A stretch of DNA of 64,000 bases, taken from JAKVKY01 sp964293585 (GTDB lineage Bacteria > Bacillota > Negativicutes > Acidaminococcales > Acidaminococcaceae). The stretch lies in assembly GCA_964293585.1 (NCBI GenBank), contig CAXYYS010000002.1:45946-109945 (forward strand). Reading direction: 5' to 3'. Positions 32,355 through 39,879 of this stretch are shown one piece after another (the first letter of the stretch is position 1; every line of letters begins with the position of its first letter). Below the pieces are notes generated by a model. It was not told the origin of the DNA and made no database searches. It was given only the letters and a program-made list of their open reading frames with translations. A program made the position numbers and the translations under genes.

Positions 32355-32582
32355 ATGAAGGAATTGGTAGAAGTTATGGCCAAGGCCCTGGTTAGCAATC
32401 CGTCTGCAGTAGCAGTGGAGGAAGAAACTACCGGTACGACAACGGTGCTTCGCCTCCATGTGGCTCCTGAGGATATGGGAAAAGTTATAGGCAAGCAAGG
32501 CCGTATCGCCAAGGCTATCAGGTCTGTCATGAAAGCCGTCGCTACCCGTGAAAACGTGAAAGTGATTGTGGAGATAGTCTGA
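32355..32582 (+). CDS. khpA: KH-domain RNA-binding protein KhpA (YlqC)
   Basis: 75 aa from ATG 32355 (GGGGC 9 bases upstream; a GTG at 32346 would add three residues). A single KH domain with the GxxG loop in KVIGKQGRIAKAIR. KhpA pairs with KhpB in other Firmicutes and binds many RNAs, affecting cell-size control. Located between rpsP and ylqD as in Bacillus. Confidence 0.94.
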   Translation: MKELVEVMAKALVSNPSAVAVEEETTGTTTVLRLHVAPEDMGKVIGKQGRIAKAIRSVMKAVATRENVKVIVEIV

Positions 32583-32635
32583 ACGCCCGGCAAGCAGGTC
32601 ACAAAACCTGAACTGAAAGCAAAGGATGGTACGTC

Positions 32636-33046
32636 ATGGCCATTGAAAGCATGTTTCTGCGGGTACCTGTCGCCATTAAGGCCAAGGTAACCGAAGATTT
32701 AAAATTGAAGATTATTGCCGACCTTGAGACTACGGTCAAGGAAATGAAACTGGATATTGAACAGTTTGATTTCCAGGCTAAACAAGTTATGAACCAGGCT
32801 GCTAACGATCTGCAGTCCCTGCCCGATGTACGCCGTCAGATTGATTTCGAAAGAAAGAAACGTACGGATGCCCTGCAGGAAACGGAAGAGAAGTTGGATC
32901 GTGCCAAAAACCTGGAATTAGGCCAGGAAGTAGGGCATGGTAACCTGGAGCGTACCGTGGAAGTAAAGATCGGTACGAACCTGGAGACCCTGATGGGCGC
33001 AGAAATCTTGACGGAAGACGGCAAGGTTATTGCGTTCCGCGAGTGA
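32636..33046 (+). CDS. ylqD: YlqD-family protein
   Basis: 136 aa, highly charged. An N-terminal beta strand (MFLRVPVAIKAKVTEDL), a coiled coil over ~25-90 rich in Glu, Gln and Lys, then a small C-terminal beta domain (TVEVKIGTNLETLMGAEILTE). This is the YlqD pattern, always between khpA and rimM in Firmicutes. Function unknown. rimM begins 4 bp after its stop. Confidence 0.88.
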   Translation: MAIESMFLRVPVAIKAKVTEDLKLKIIADLETTVKEMKLDIEQFDFQAKQVMNQAANDLQSLPDVRRQIDFERKKRTDALQETEEKLDRAKNLELGQEVGHGNLERTVEVKIGTNLETLMGAEILTEDGKVIAFRE

Positions 33047-33050
33047 GGCT

Positions 33051-33554
33051 ATGGACAAACAAGTTGTGATTGGCAAAATTGTCGCTCCGCACGGCGTGCG
33101 GGGCGACCTTCGTATCTTGCCGCAAACGGATACCCCGGAACAATTTTTAGATTTAACCTATCTGCTGCTGCCCGGTGGTGGCAAACTGACCCTGGAACGG
33201 GCCCGGTTCCATAAGAACATGGTGCTGGTTACCGCAGCCGAGGTCAAATCCATGGATGCCGCCGAAGCTTTACGGGGGCAGTCTGTTTCCATTTACCGGG
33301 AGGACCTGCCGCAGCTGAAGAGCGGCCGCTATTATGTCAGCGACCTGGTAGGTATGCCTGTGTATGATGAGGCAGGAAAGCAGCTGGGCGTGTTTAAGGA
33401 CGCCTTGCAGACCGGCAGCGCTGATGCCTATGTGATTGCGACCCCGGAAGGCGGCGAGATCCTGGTGGCGGCTATCAGTGACAATATTAAAGAGATTAAT
33501 ATGGCGGAGCGCCGGATGGTGGTACATCTGCCGGAATGGGAAGAAGTAAAATGA
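33051..33554 (+). CDS. rimM: 16S rRNA processing protein RimM
   Basis: 167 aa from ATG 33051. N-terminal VIGKIVAPHGVRGDLRI and the PRC-barrel segment YYVSDLVGMPVYDEAG with VLVAAISDNIKEIN and MVVHLPEW. Assists 30S head maturation around S19. It overlaps trmD by ATGA. Confidence 0.95.
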   Translation: MDKQVVIGKIVAPHGVRGDLRILPQTDTPEQFLDLTYLLLPGGGKLTLERARFHKNMVLVTAAEVKSMDAAEALRGQSVSIYREDLPQLKSGRYYVSDLVGMPVYDEAGKQLGVFKDALQTGSADAYVIATPEGGEILVAAISDNIKEINMAERRMVVHLPEWEEVK

Positions 33555-34402
33555 AATTTATCTTCATTACCTTATTTCCGGAACAAATTGAACAGGGCGC
33601 GGGGCACAGCATTATAAAACGGGCGTTGGATGCCGGGCTTTTGAGCATAGCCTGCATCAATCCCCGGGATTTTACCACGGATAAGCACCGGACCGTGGAT
33701 GATACGCCTTTTGGCGGCGGCGCCGGGATGGTGTTAAAGCCGGCGCCTATGGTAGCAGCCATCCGTAAGGCGAAAGAGCAGCTGCCCGAGGCCCTGGTTG
33801 TAGCCATGAGCCCCGGCGGCGAAACTTTTTCCCAGCAGCTGGCGGAGAATTTTGCGGTCAGCGGCCGGGATTTGATCTTGGTTTGCGGTCACTACGAAGG
33901 TTTTGACGAGCGCATTTTCCACTGGGTGGATCTGAAAGTTTCCATCGGTGATTATGTGCTTACCGGCGGGGAACTGCCGGCTCTGGTCATCATGGATGCG
34001 GTAGCGCGTTTCATCCCCGGAGTGCTGGGCAAGTTTGCCAGCGCCGTGGAAGATTCTTTCAGCACCGGTCTGTTAGAGTATCCCCAGTATACCCGGCCCG
34101 ATGTTTTTGAAGGCCTGGAAGTGCCGGAAGTACTCCGGAATGGCAACCACGCCCTGATTAACCGCTGGCGCCGCAAGGAAGCATTGAAGGCTACCTGGCT
34201 GTACCGGCCGGAATTATTAGGCCCGCTGGCCAAAGCGGATGCAAAACTGTTAGCCGAGGTTAAGGCGGAAGCAGCGGCAGCAAAGGCGACAGATGCAAAT
34301 GCTGCCGGAGATAATGCGGCAGTAACGATAGTCGCAAGTACTGACGGAAAAAATGTGGCAGCAACGCCAACAAAATCTGGAACCAAGCCGGAGCTTAAGT
34401 GA
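33551..34402 (+). CDS. trmD: tRNA (guanine-N1)-methyltransferase TrmD with C-terminal tail
   Basis: 283 aa from ATG 33551. SPOUT knot enzyme making m1G37. Motifs: FITLFPEQIEQG, DDTPFGGGAGMVLKP near 55, LVCGHYEGFDERI near 110, SIGDYVLTGGELPALVIMDA near 130, and LLEYPQYTRPDVFEG near 170. TrmD is usually about 240 residues; the last ~50 here are an Ala/Thr/Lys-rich low-complexity tail. Overlaps rimM by 4 bp. Confidence 0.95.
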   Translation: MKFIFITLFPEQIEQGAGHSIIKRALDAGLLSIACINPRDFTTDKHRTVDDTPFGGGAGMVLKPAPMVAAIRKAKEQLPEALVVAMSPGGETFSQQLAENFAVSGRDLILVCGHYEGFDERIFHWVDLKVSIGDYVLTGGELPALVIMDAVARFIPGVLGKFASAVEDSFSTGLLEYPQYTRPDVFEGLEVPEVLRNGNHALINRWRRKEALKATWLYRPELLGPLAKADAKLLAEVKAEAAAAKATDANAAGDNAAVTIVASTDGKNVAATPTKSGTKPELK

Positions 34403-34421
34403 GGATAAACAAAGAAAACCC

Positions 34422-34450
34422 TTGCAAGTTCAGCCCGGTTGTGATAAAAT
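34422..34450 (+). promoter_or_regulatory. rplS promoter
   Basis: TTGCAA (34422-34427), 17 bases, TAAAAT (34445-34450), in the 115-bp gap between trmD and rplS. It gives rplS a transcript of its own. Confidence 0.75.
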
Positions 34451-34466
34451 ACTTTTTGCGTAATAC

Positions 34467-34499
34467 GGACGGTCCGCTGTGGCGAGCACATGAACGTCT
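34467..34499 (+). ncRNA. Possible L19 ribosomal-protein leader
   Basis: GGACG (34467-34471) can pair with CGTCT (34495-34499), enclosing CCGCTGTGGCGAGCACATGAA with a GTG/CAC inner hairpin. Its position directly before the rplS ribosome site and its general shape resemble the L19 autoregulatory leader of Firmicutes. Recognition is from memory and needs a covariance model. Confidence 0.45.
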
Positions 34500-34517
34500 A
34501 GGATTTAGGAGGATAAA

Positions 34518-34859
34518 ATGAATATTATTGAAACTTTGGAAAAGGAACAACTCCGTAAGGACATTCCTGAATTCCGTCCTGGCGACACCGTAAAACTTTC
34601 CGTACGTGTAGTCGAAGGAACCCGTGAACGTGTACAGGCTTATGAAGGTGTAGTAATTTCCCGCAGTGGCAGCGGTGTTAAAGAAATGTTCACCGTACGT
34701 CGTATCTCTTACGGCGTCGGCGTTGAAAGAACTTTCCCGGTACACAGCCCCAGACTGGCAAAGATTGAAGTGCTCCGCAAGGGTCATGTTCGTCGTGCCA
34801 AACTGTATTACCTGCGTGATTTAACCGGTAAGGCAGCTCGTATCACCGAACGTAAATAG
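34518..34859 (+). CDS. rplS: 50S ribosomal protein L19
   Basis: 113 aa. FRPGDTVKLSVRVVEG, ERVQAYEGVVISRSGSGV, FTVRRISYGVGVERTFPVHSP and VRRAKLYYLRDLTGKAARI are the L19 blocks. It sits at the 30S-50S interface. Strong ribosome site TTAGGAGG. Followed by an intrinsic terminator. Confidence 0.98.
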   Translation: MNIIETLEKEQLRKDIPEFRPGDTVKLSVRVVEGTRERVQAYEGVVISRSGSGVKEMFTVRRISYGVGVERTFPVHSPRLAKIEVLRKGHVRRAKLYYLRDLTGKAARITERK

Positions 34860-34868
34860 TTGCAAGAG

Positions 34869-34902
34869 TAAAAGGCTGTGCCGCGAGACACAGTCTTTTT
34901 TC
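34869..34902 (+). terminator. Terminator after rplS
   Basis: AAAAGGCTGTG (34870-34880) pairs with CACAGTCTTTT with one G-U pair around an 8-base loop, running into a T-run. Confidence 0.85.
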
Positions 34903-34971
34903 TTTGCCTCGGTATTTCACAAAAAGTTACCAGCCCCGGTAGGGGAAAGTTAACACGAAACTTATTTTTTA

Positions 34972-34980
34972 TGGTACAAT
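34972..34980 (+). promoter_or_regulatory. Extended -10 promoter of lepB
   Basis: TGGTACAAT (TACAAT 34975-34980) with a poorly spaced TTAACA (34950-34955, 19 bases). It is 37 bp upstream of lepB. Confidence 0.5.
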
Positions 34981-35016
34981 AGACACATTGATGGAAAAGT
35001 TTGGAGGAGTTAGCTG

Positions 35017-35568
35017 ATGAGCGATAAATCCGGCGGCAGCTGGCAGGATACGGTGAATGACTGGTTAGTGTCCATCATCGTGGCCGTAGCTCTGGCCTTT
35101 TGTATTCGTACTTTTATCTTTGAGCCTTACCTGGTGGAAGGTTCTTCCATGTTCCCCACCCTGGTCAGCCACGAAAGGCTGATCGTAGACAAGTTTAGTT
35201 ATTTTGTACGCGACCCCCGGCGGGGCGAGATTATCGTGTTCCGCTATCCCAAGGATGAGAGCCGCGACTTTATCAAACGTGTCATCGCCGTGGGCGGCGA
35301 CACTATTGAGATGCGGGACGGCGCGGTACTGGTGAACGGCAAGAAAGTGGACGAGCCTTATACTTATAAGGATGATCCCAAGGGGCCGAACCATTCCAGT
35401 TACCGTAAATCCGTGGTGCCTCAGGAACATATCTTTGTCCTGGGTGACAACCGTAATAATTCGGAAGACAGCCGCTTTGCGGATGTGGATTTCGTGCCTT
35501 TAAAGTTAGTAAAAGGTAAGGCTGCCGTTTCTTTCTGGCCCTTTGATAAGGCCAGGATCATGCCGTAA
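35017..35568 (+). CDS. lepB: Signal peptidase I
   Basis: 183 aa. One N-terminal membrane segment (LVSIIVAVALAFCIRTFIF), catalytic Ser in VEGSSMFPTL near residue 43, catalytic Lys in SRDFIKRVIAVGGD near 87, and the GDNRNNSEDSR box near 150. Cleaves signal peptides on the outer face of the inner membrane. Own promoter after the rplS terminator; rbgA follows after 82 bp. Confidence 0.96.
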   Translation: MSDKSGGSWQDTVNDWLVSIIVAVALAFCIRTFIFEPYLVEGSSMFPTLVSHERLIVDKFSYFVRDPRRGEIIVFRYPKDESRDFIKRVIAVGGDTIEMRDGAVLVNGKKVDEPYTYKDDPKGPNHSSYRKSVVPQEHIFVLGDNRNNSEDSRFADVDFVPLKLVKGKAAVSFWPFDKARIMP

Positions 35569-35650
35569 CGGGCACAGAGAAACTGGCGGCGGTAAAACTT
35601 ACATTAAGCCTGGTGCCGGGTGCGCACGGGAACGCCTGAGAGGGGAATAC

Positions 35651-36514
35651 ATGGACGAGCAAAAATTACAAATTCAGTGGTTCCCCGGTCATATGACCAA
35701 GGCCAAACGCATGATGGAGGAGCAGGTCAAGCTGGTGGACGTGGTGGTGGAGATGGTGGATGCAAGGATTCCCGTTTCCAGCACGAACCCGATGCTGGGC
35801 CGGATCCTGCAGCAGAAACCGCGGGTGCTGGCATTTAACAAGATTGACATGGCGGATCCGGAACTGACGGAAGCCTGGATCAAGTCTTTCCAGTCCCGGG
35901 GCATCAAAGTTTGCAAGGTCAACTGCAATAACGGGCAGGGCATCAAGCAGTTGTGGTCCGCCGTTATGGAAGCGGCCAGGCCGTCCCAGGAAAAATGGTT
36001 AAAGAAGGGCGTGAAAAATCACCCCGTCCGGACCATGATTGCCGGCGTACCCAACGTGGGTAAATCAACTTTGATCAACCGGCTGGTAGGGCAGAAGAAG
36101 ACTATCGTCTCGGACCGTCCCGGTGTGACCAGGGGCACGCAGTGGGTAGCCATTGCCAAAGGTCTGGAGCTTTTAGATACGCCGGGTGTGCTCTGGCCTA
36201 AGTTTGAAGATCCCCAGGCCGGGTTTTGCCTGGCGGTGACCGGAGCCATTAAGGAAGATGTGTTTGACCGGCATACGGCCATAGAGATTTTATTGGCGCG
36301 TCTGGCGCAGACTTATCCGGGACTGGTAGCGGCTTTTTACGGGCTGGCTGAACCGGAGCAGGCTGTGCAGGGGCTCATGGAACAGATTGGCCGGGCCCGT
36401 GGTTGTCTGAAAGGCGGCGGCGTGGTAGATATTAATAAGGTGGACCAGCTGGTGCTGCGAGATTTCAGGACCGGCAAGCTGGGCCGGATTACATTAGATA
36501 GACTGGATAAGTAA
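35651..36514 (+). CDS. rbgA: Ribosome biogenesis GTPase RbgA (YlqF)
   Basis: 287 aa from ATG 35651. Circularly permuted GTPase: the G4 motif NKIDMAD (near 60) precedes G1 AGVPNVGKSTLINRL (near 125), followed by G3 DTPGVLWP near 178. It begins IQWFPGHMTKAKRMM, the usual YlqF start with a functional His. Acts late in 50S assembly. Follows lepB and precedes rnhB as in Bacillus. Confidence 0.96.
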   Translation: MDEQKLQIQWFPGHMTKAKRMMEEQVKLVDVVVEMVDARIPVSSTNPMLGRILQQKPRVLAFNKIDMADPELTEAWIKSFQSRGIKVCKVNCNNGQGIKQLWSAVMEAARPSQEKWLKKGVKNHPVRTMIAGVPNVGKSTLINRLVGQKKTIVSDRPGVTRGTQWVAIAKGLELLDTPGVLWPKFEDPQAGFCLAVTGAIKEDVFDRHTAIEILLARLAQTYPGLVAAFYGLAEPEQAVQGLMEQIGRARGCLKGGGVVDINKVDQLVLRDFRTGKLGRITLDRLDK

Positions 36515-36515
36515 G

Positions 36516-36564
36516 GTTACCCGCAACTGACAACGTGAGCACGCCAGCTGCAGGTAACTTTTTT
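36516..36564 (+). terminator. Terminator after rbgA
   Basis: GTTACCCGCAACTG (36516-36529) pairs with CAGCTGCAGGTAAC (36545-36558) with two G-U pairs, followed by T6. The rnhB start lies only 27 bases later, so read-through may occur. Confidence 0.8.
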
Positions 36565-36590
36565 CTTTGGCGGTGCAGGGAGGGATGCAG

Positions 36591-37466
36591 GTGAAGATCG
36601 CGGAAATCAGGGCGCTCTTAGCGGGAACGCCGACAGATACCCAACTGGCGGAAATCGCTCAGGATGAACGCAAAGGCGTGCAGCAGTTATGGATGGCCTA
36701 CATCAAACGCTTGGAGGCGGAGGATGCAGAGAGGGCACGACTGGAAAAAATGCAGGACTTTGAGCATAAATATTATGCTCAGGGCGTCCGGTATATTGCC
36801 GGCATCGACGAGGTAGGACGGGGACCCCTGGCCGGACCGCTGGTCATGGCGGCGGTGATTTTGCCGCCCCGGTCTTATCTGCCCCATCTTAACGACAGTA
36901 AAAAGTTAAGCGCGGCCAGCCGGGAAGCTTTGTTTCCCCTGATTTTGGAAACAGCCCTGGAAGTAGCGCTGACCATTGTCAGTCCCAGCGAGATTGACCG
37001 GCTGAATATTTACGAAGCCACCAAGCGGGGCATGGAAGCAACTCTACAGGCGCTGACCTTAAAACCCCAGGTGGCCCTGGTGGACGCCATGCACCCCCAG
37101 GTACCGGGCATGCAGGTGGTGCCCATCATCCACGGCGACGCTTTAAGTTTATCCATCGCGGCGGCTTCCGTGGTGGCCAAGGTGTACCGGGATAATTTGA
37201 TGGTACAGCTGGACGCCGAGTTCCCGGCCTACGGGTTTGCGGAAAATAAAGGCTACGGCAGCCAGCGGCATATGGACGCCTTGGCGGCTTGCGGCGCCAC
37301 TATCTGGCACCGGCGCAGCTTTGAACCGGTAAAAAGCATGCAGCTGGAACCGCTGCCCTACGGCGGTCACGAGACCCTGATCTTGAAAAAAGCTCCGGCG
37401 GCAGAAACTGTCGTCAAGGCGGAACCAGCAGCTAATTCCAAGGTGGTGATCAAGCCCGATGCATGA
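36591..37466 (+). CDS. rnhB: Ribonuclease HII
   Basis: 291 aa from GTG 36591 (GGGAGG 7 bases upstream; ATG 36585 is directly on that site). The catalytic core begins near residue 70 with YIAGIDEVGRGPLAGP (Asp-Glu), LNDSKKLSAASRE, VALVDAMH and SIAAASVVAKVYRD. The ~65-residue N-terminal helical region is shared with Bacillus-type RnhB. A low-complexity tail ends the protein. It removes ribonucleotides from DNA. Overlaps yraN by 8 bp. Confidence 0.95.
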   Translation: MKIAEIRALLAGTPTDTQLAEIAQDERKGVQQLWMAYIKRLEAEDAERARLEKMQDFEHKYYAQGVRYIAGIDEVGRGPLAGPLVMAAVILPPRSYLPHLNDSKKLSAASREALFPLILETALEVALTIVSPSEIDRLNIYEATKRGMEATLQALTLKPQVALVDAMHPQVPGMQVVPIIHGDALSLSIAAASVVAKVYRDNLMVQLDAEFPAYGFAENKGYGSQRHMDALAACGATIWHRRSFEPVKSMQLEPLPYGGHETLILKKAPAAETVVKAEPAANSKVVIKPDA

Positions 37467-37812
37467 ACGCGCGCAGTTAGGCAGGCGGGGCGAGGAAATC
37501 GCGGCGGCTTTCCTGGAACGGAAAGGTTACACGATCCTGGAACGCAATTACAGGCTGCGTCAGGGCGAGATTGACCTGATTGCCTGTCAGGATGCCACCA
37601 TCGCTTTCGTGGAAGTTAAAACCCGGCGGACCCTGGATTATGGTCTGCCGTCCGAGGCGGTTACCTATACCAAGCAGCAGAAGATTAAGGCGACGGCTTT
37701 GGCGTACCTGCAGGCACAGGAACATTACTACCAGGTGCTTTCTTTTGATGTGATCGAGGTTTTAGTGCAGGAAGGCAGGGCGCGTTTGCGCTGGCTGCCC
37801 CACTGCTTTTAA
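37459..37812 (+). CDS. yraN: UPF0102 (YraN) nuclease-fold protein
   Basis: 117 aa. LGRRGEEIAAAFLERKGYTILERNYR, GEIDLIACQD and FVEVKTRR give the E...D-x-E-V-K pattern of the restriction-endonuclease-like UPF0102 family. Function unsettled; it usually lies next to rnhB or comM, as here. Overlaps rnhB. Confidence 0.92.
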   Translation: MHERAQLGRRGEEIAAAFLERKGYTILERNYRLRQGEIDLIACQDATIAFVEVKTRRTLDYGLPSEAVTYTKQQKIKATALAYLQAQEHYYQVLSFDVIEVLVQEGRARLRWLPHCF

Positions 37813-37910
37813 AATACGGCAGCAGCCGGAACTGGAAGAGACAGACCGCCACAGCTTGGCGCTGGCCGCAAGGAAGTCAGGCGTAGTTAGCAAAAGAAGA
37901 TGGGTGGTTG

Positions 37911-37982
37911 TCAGAGCAAGTATCAGAGCAAGTATCAGAGCAAGTAAAGGAGTAAGTAAAGGAGTAAGTAAAGGAGGAGATA
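37911..37982 (+). repeat. Tandem 12-bp repeats in front of comM
   Basis: Six consecutive 12-mers: three of TCAGAGCAAGTA, two of AAGGAGTAAGTA, and a last variant AAGGAGGAGATA. The last three each carry a Shine-Dalgarno-like AAGGAG; the final one is the ribosome site of comM. The array is in frame with comM but upstream of its start. Confidence 0.9.
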
Positions 37983-37987
37983 GCAAG

Positions 37988-39508
37988 TTGTACGCAAAAG
38001 TATATGGTGAAACCACGGTGGGCTTAAACGGAGCCCTGGTAATCGTGGAGGTGGACATTGCCAGAGGCCTGCCCGGGTTTGAGATTGTAGGGCTGCCGGA
38101 CCTGGCGGTGAAGGAATCCCGGGAACGGGTCCGGACGGCGCTGAAGAATTCCGGCTTTCCCTTTCCCCAGCAAAAGATCACGGTGAACCTGGCGCCGGCC
38201 AGCGTGAAAAAAGACGGCAGCGGATTGGACCTGCCTATTGCCATCGGTATTTTGATCAGCAGCGGTTTATTGCCTCAAGAAAAAGTTCGGGACAAGATTT
38301 TTATCGGCGAACTTTCTTTGGAGGGAGTAATCCGGGAAGTACACGGGGTTCTGCCCATGGTGATTCAGGCCGGGGCGGAAAAGTTTCCGGAGGTTTATAT
38401 TCCTCAGGGTAACGCGGAAGAAGGCCGCATCGTGGAACGGGTGCAGGTGTATACGCCGGCTTCTTTGCAGGAGCTGGTGCGGCATTTGCTGAGGCCCTGC
38501 CTGCAGCGGCTGGTGCCGCGAACTTTGCAGGAAGAGCTGGCGGCTGCAGGACCGGCCCTGGATTTTGCCGAGGTACGGGGCCAGCTGGTGGTGAAAAGAG
38601 CCCTGGAGATTGCCGCCGCCGGCGGGCATAATATCTTACTGGAAGGAACGCCCGGTTCGGGAAAAACCATGCTGGCCCGGAGACTGCCTTCCATACTGCC
38701 TCCGCTCACCGAACCGGAAGCTCTGGAAGTGACCAAGATTTACAGCATCGCCGGCCTTTTGTCAACCAAGGGGCGTCTGGTAGCCCGGCGTCCTTTCCGC
38801 AGCCCGCACCATACCATCAGTTGCAGTGCCCTGGCCGGGGGCGGCGGTATTCCTAAACCCGGCGAAGTTACTTTAAGTCATAACGGCGTTTTATTTTTAG
38901 ACGAGCTGCCGGAATTTTCCCGGGCGGCCCTGGAAGTTTTGCGTCAGCCCCTGGAAGATGGGTTTGTGTCCATCAGCCGGGTCCAGGCGGCTTATACTTT
39001 TCCGGCCAGCTTTCTTTTGTGCGCTTCTAGAAATCCCTGTCCCTGCGGCTGGCTGGGGGATAGCAAACATCAATGTACCTGCCGTCCCGGAGAGATTGAA
39101 CGCTACCAGCGCAAGGTTTCCGGACCGCTCCTGGACCGCATCGATATCCAGGTCCATGTGCCCAGGGTGGAGTTTAAGGATTTACGGACCAAGGCGCCGG
39201 GAGAAAAATCAGCCGTGATCAGGGAGCGGGTGTGTGCGGCCCGGCAGATTCAGCTGCAGCGGCTACAGCCGGCTGGGCTGTACTGCAACGCTCAGATGAG
39301 CCACCGGGAGGTGGAACGTTTTTGTCAGCTGGATGCGCCCAGTATGGCGCTTTTGGAGCAGGTTTTTGCGGCGCTGGGTTTGTCGGCCCGCAGCTATGAC
39401 CGCATCATCAAGGTGGCCCGGACCATTGCCGACCTGGCCGGTGGCGGCGCGATTACAGCCGCCCATGTGGCGGAAGCTATCCAGTTGCGGACCAGTACGC
39501 AAAAGTAA
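37988..39508 (+). CDS. comM: ComM/YifB family Mg-chelatase-like AAA+ protein
   Basis: 506 aa from TTG 37988 (AAGGAGG 10 bases upstream), giving the usual N terminus YAKVYGETTVGLNG. N-terminal Lon-like domain (GLPGFEIVGLPDLAVKESRERV), AAA+ domain with Walker A LEGTPGSGKTMLARRLP near 218, FRSPHHTISC, LFLDELPEFSR (Walker B), and a C-terminal domain with CPCGWLGDSKHQCTC (zinc-type cysteines). ComM is a hexameric helicase promoting branch migration during natural transformation. Confidence 0.95.
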   Translation: MYAKVYGETTVGLNGALVIVEVDIARGLPGFEIVGLPDLAVKESRERVRTALKNSGFPFPQQKITVNLAPASVKKDGSGLDLPIAIGILISSGLLPQEKVRDKIFIGELSLEGVIREVHGVLPMVIQAGAEKFPEVYIPQGNAEEGRIVERVQVYTPASLQELVRHLLRPCLQRLVPRTLQEELAAAGPALDFAEVRGQLVVKRALEIAAAGGHNILLEGTPGSGKTMLARRLPSILPPLTEPEALEVTKIYSIAGLLSTKGRLVARRPFRSPHHTISCSALAGGGGIPKPGEVTLSHNGVLFLDELPEFSRAALEVLRQPLEDGFVSISRVQAAYTFPASFLLCASRNPCPCGWLGDSKHQCTCRPGEIERYQRKVSGPLLDRIDIQVHVPRVEFKDLRTKAPGEKSAVIRERVCAARQIQLQRLQPAGLYCNAQMSHREVERFCQLDAPSMALLEQVFAALGLSARSYDRIIKVARTIADLAGGGAITAAHVAEAIQLRTSTQK

Positions 39509-39561
39509 CAAAAAGCTTACTTATTTGTATAAAAAATATATAATGATACATAAATAAACTA

Positions 39562-39645
39562 CTTCATGAAAATTTTTGTGGCAAAAAAAAATATTTGTGG
39601 TACAATAAAACAAATCAGAAATAAAAACTGATAATTTTCATGAAG
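39562..39645 (+). promoter_or_regulatory. Paired TTCATGAA operators flanking the leader promoter
   Basis: CTTCATGAAAATT (39562-39574) and AATTTTCATGAAG (39633-39645) are perfect inverted copies, and each contains the palindrome TTCATGAA. Their centres are 74 bp apart, close to seven helical turns, with the -10 between them. The first copy lies upstream of the predicted transcript, so pairing in RNA is unlikely; a DNA-binding dimer and looping are possible. Confidence 0.6.
39598..39606 (+). promoter_or_regulatory. Promoter of the antiporter/decarboxylase operon
   Basis: TGGTACAAT: extended -10 with TACAAT (39601-39606). A TTGTGG (39576-39581) is the only -35-like element and is 19 bases away. 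It predicts a leader of about 265 bases before the antiporter start. Confidence 0.6.
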
Positions 39646-39654
39646 AGGTTTTTT

Positions 39655-39801
39655 ATGATAATGTATTTTCTGGTGGATAACAAGCAGGTAGAAAGCTTGT
39701 TCGCAGGGTTGAGATTGTGCAGCCTTGTTTTTACGTCTGCCCGGAAACTGCAGCCGGCTGCCCGGGACGAAAAGTTTACCCGGCAGGTGGAACCAGGTTA
39801 A
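39655..39801 (+). CDS. Putative leader peptide, 48 codons
   Basis: ATG 39655 is 6 bases after GAAGAGG. The peptide starts MIMYFLVDNKQVESLF, has four Arg codons (residues 20, 30, 37 and 43) and ends RQVEPG-stop, a Pro-Gly next to the stop codon. I recognise no homologue. The stop is 2 bases before the terminator hairpin at 39804. Between 39719 and 39786 the RNA has two mutually exclusive pairings, GCAGCC (39719) with GGCTGC (39756), or CTGCCCGGG (39758) with CCCGGCAG (39779). The arrangement suggests that translation of this ORF governs read-through into the antiporter and decarboxylase genes. It may instead be a structured RNA with a chance ORF. Confidence 0.5.
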   Translation: MIMYFLVDNKQVESLFAGLRLCSLVFTSARKLQPAARDEKFTRQVEPG

Positions 39802-39803
39802 GA

Positions 39804-39835
39804 AGTGCGTGGTCCTTGTTGTCCGCGCACTTTTT
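39804..39835 (+). terminator. Attenuator before the antiporter gene
   Basis: AGTGCGTGG (39804-39812) pairs with CCGCGCACT (39823-39831) with one G-U pair, 10-base loop, followed by TTTTT. It lies between the leader ORF and the antiporter ribosome site, so it must be read through for expression. Confidence 0.82.
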
Positions 39836-39879
39836 ATATTTATTATGAACTTATACCAAACAAATAAAGGAGTGATTGT

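Noticed and set aside
37911..37982. Tandem repeats considered as a CRISPR or an origin iteron array
   Set aside because: Units are 12 bp without spacers and lie in a ribosome-binding region; no dnaA-type boxes or cas genes are near.
39613..39835. Leader considered as a lysine or guanidine riboswitch
   Set aside because: The conserved core sequences of those classes, as I remember them, are not present; only local hairpins are.
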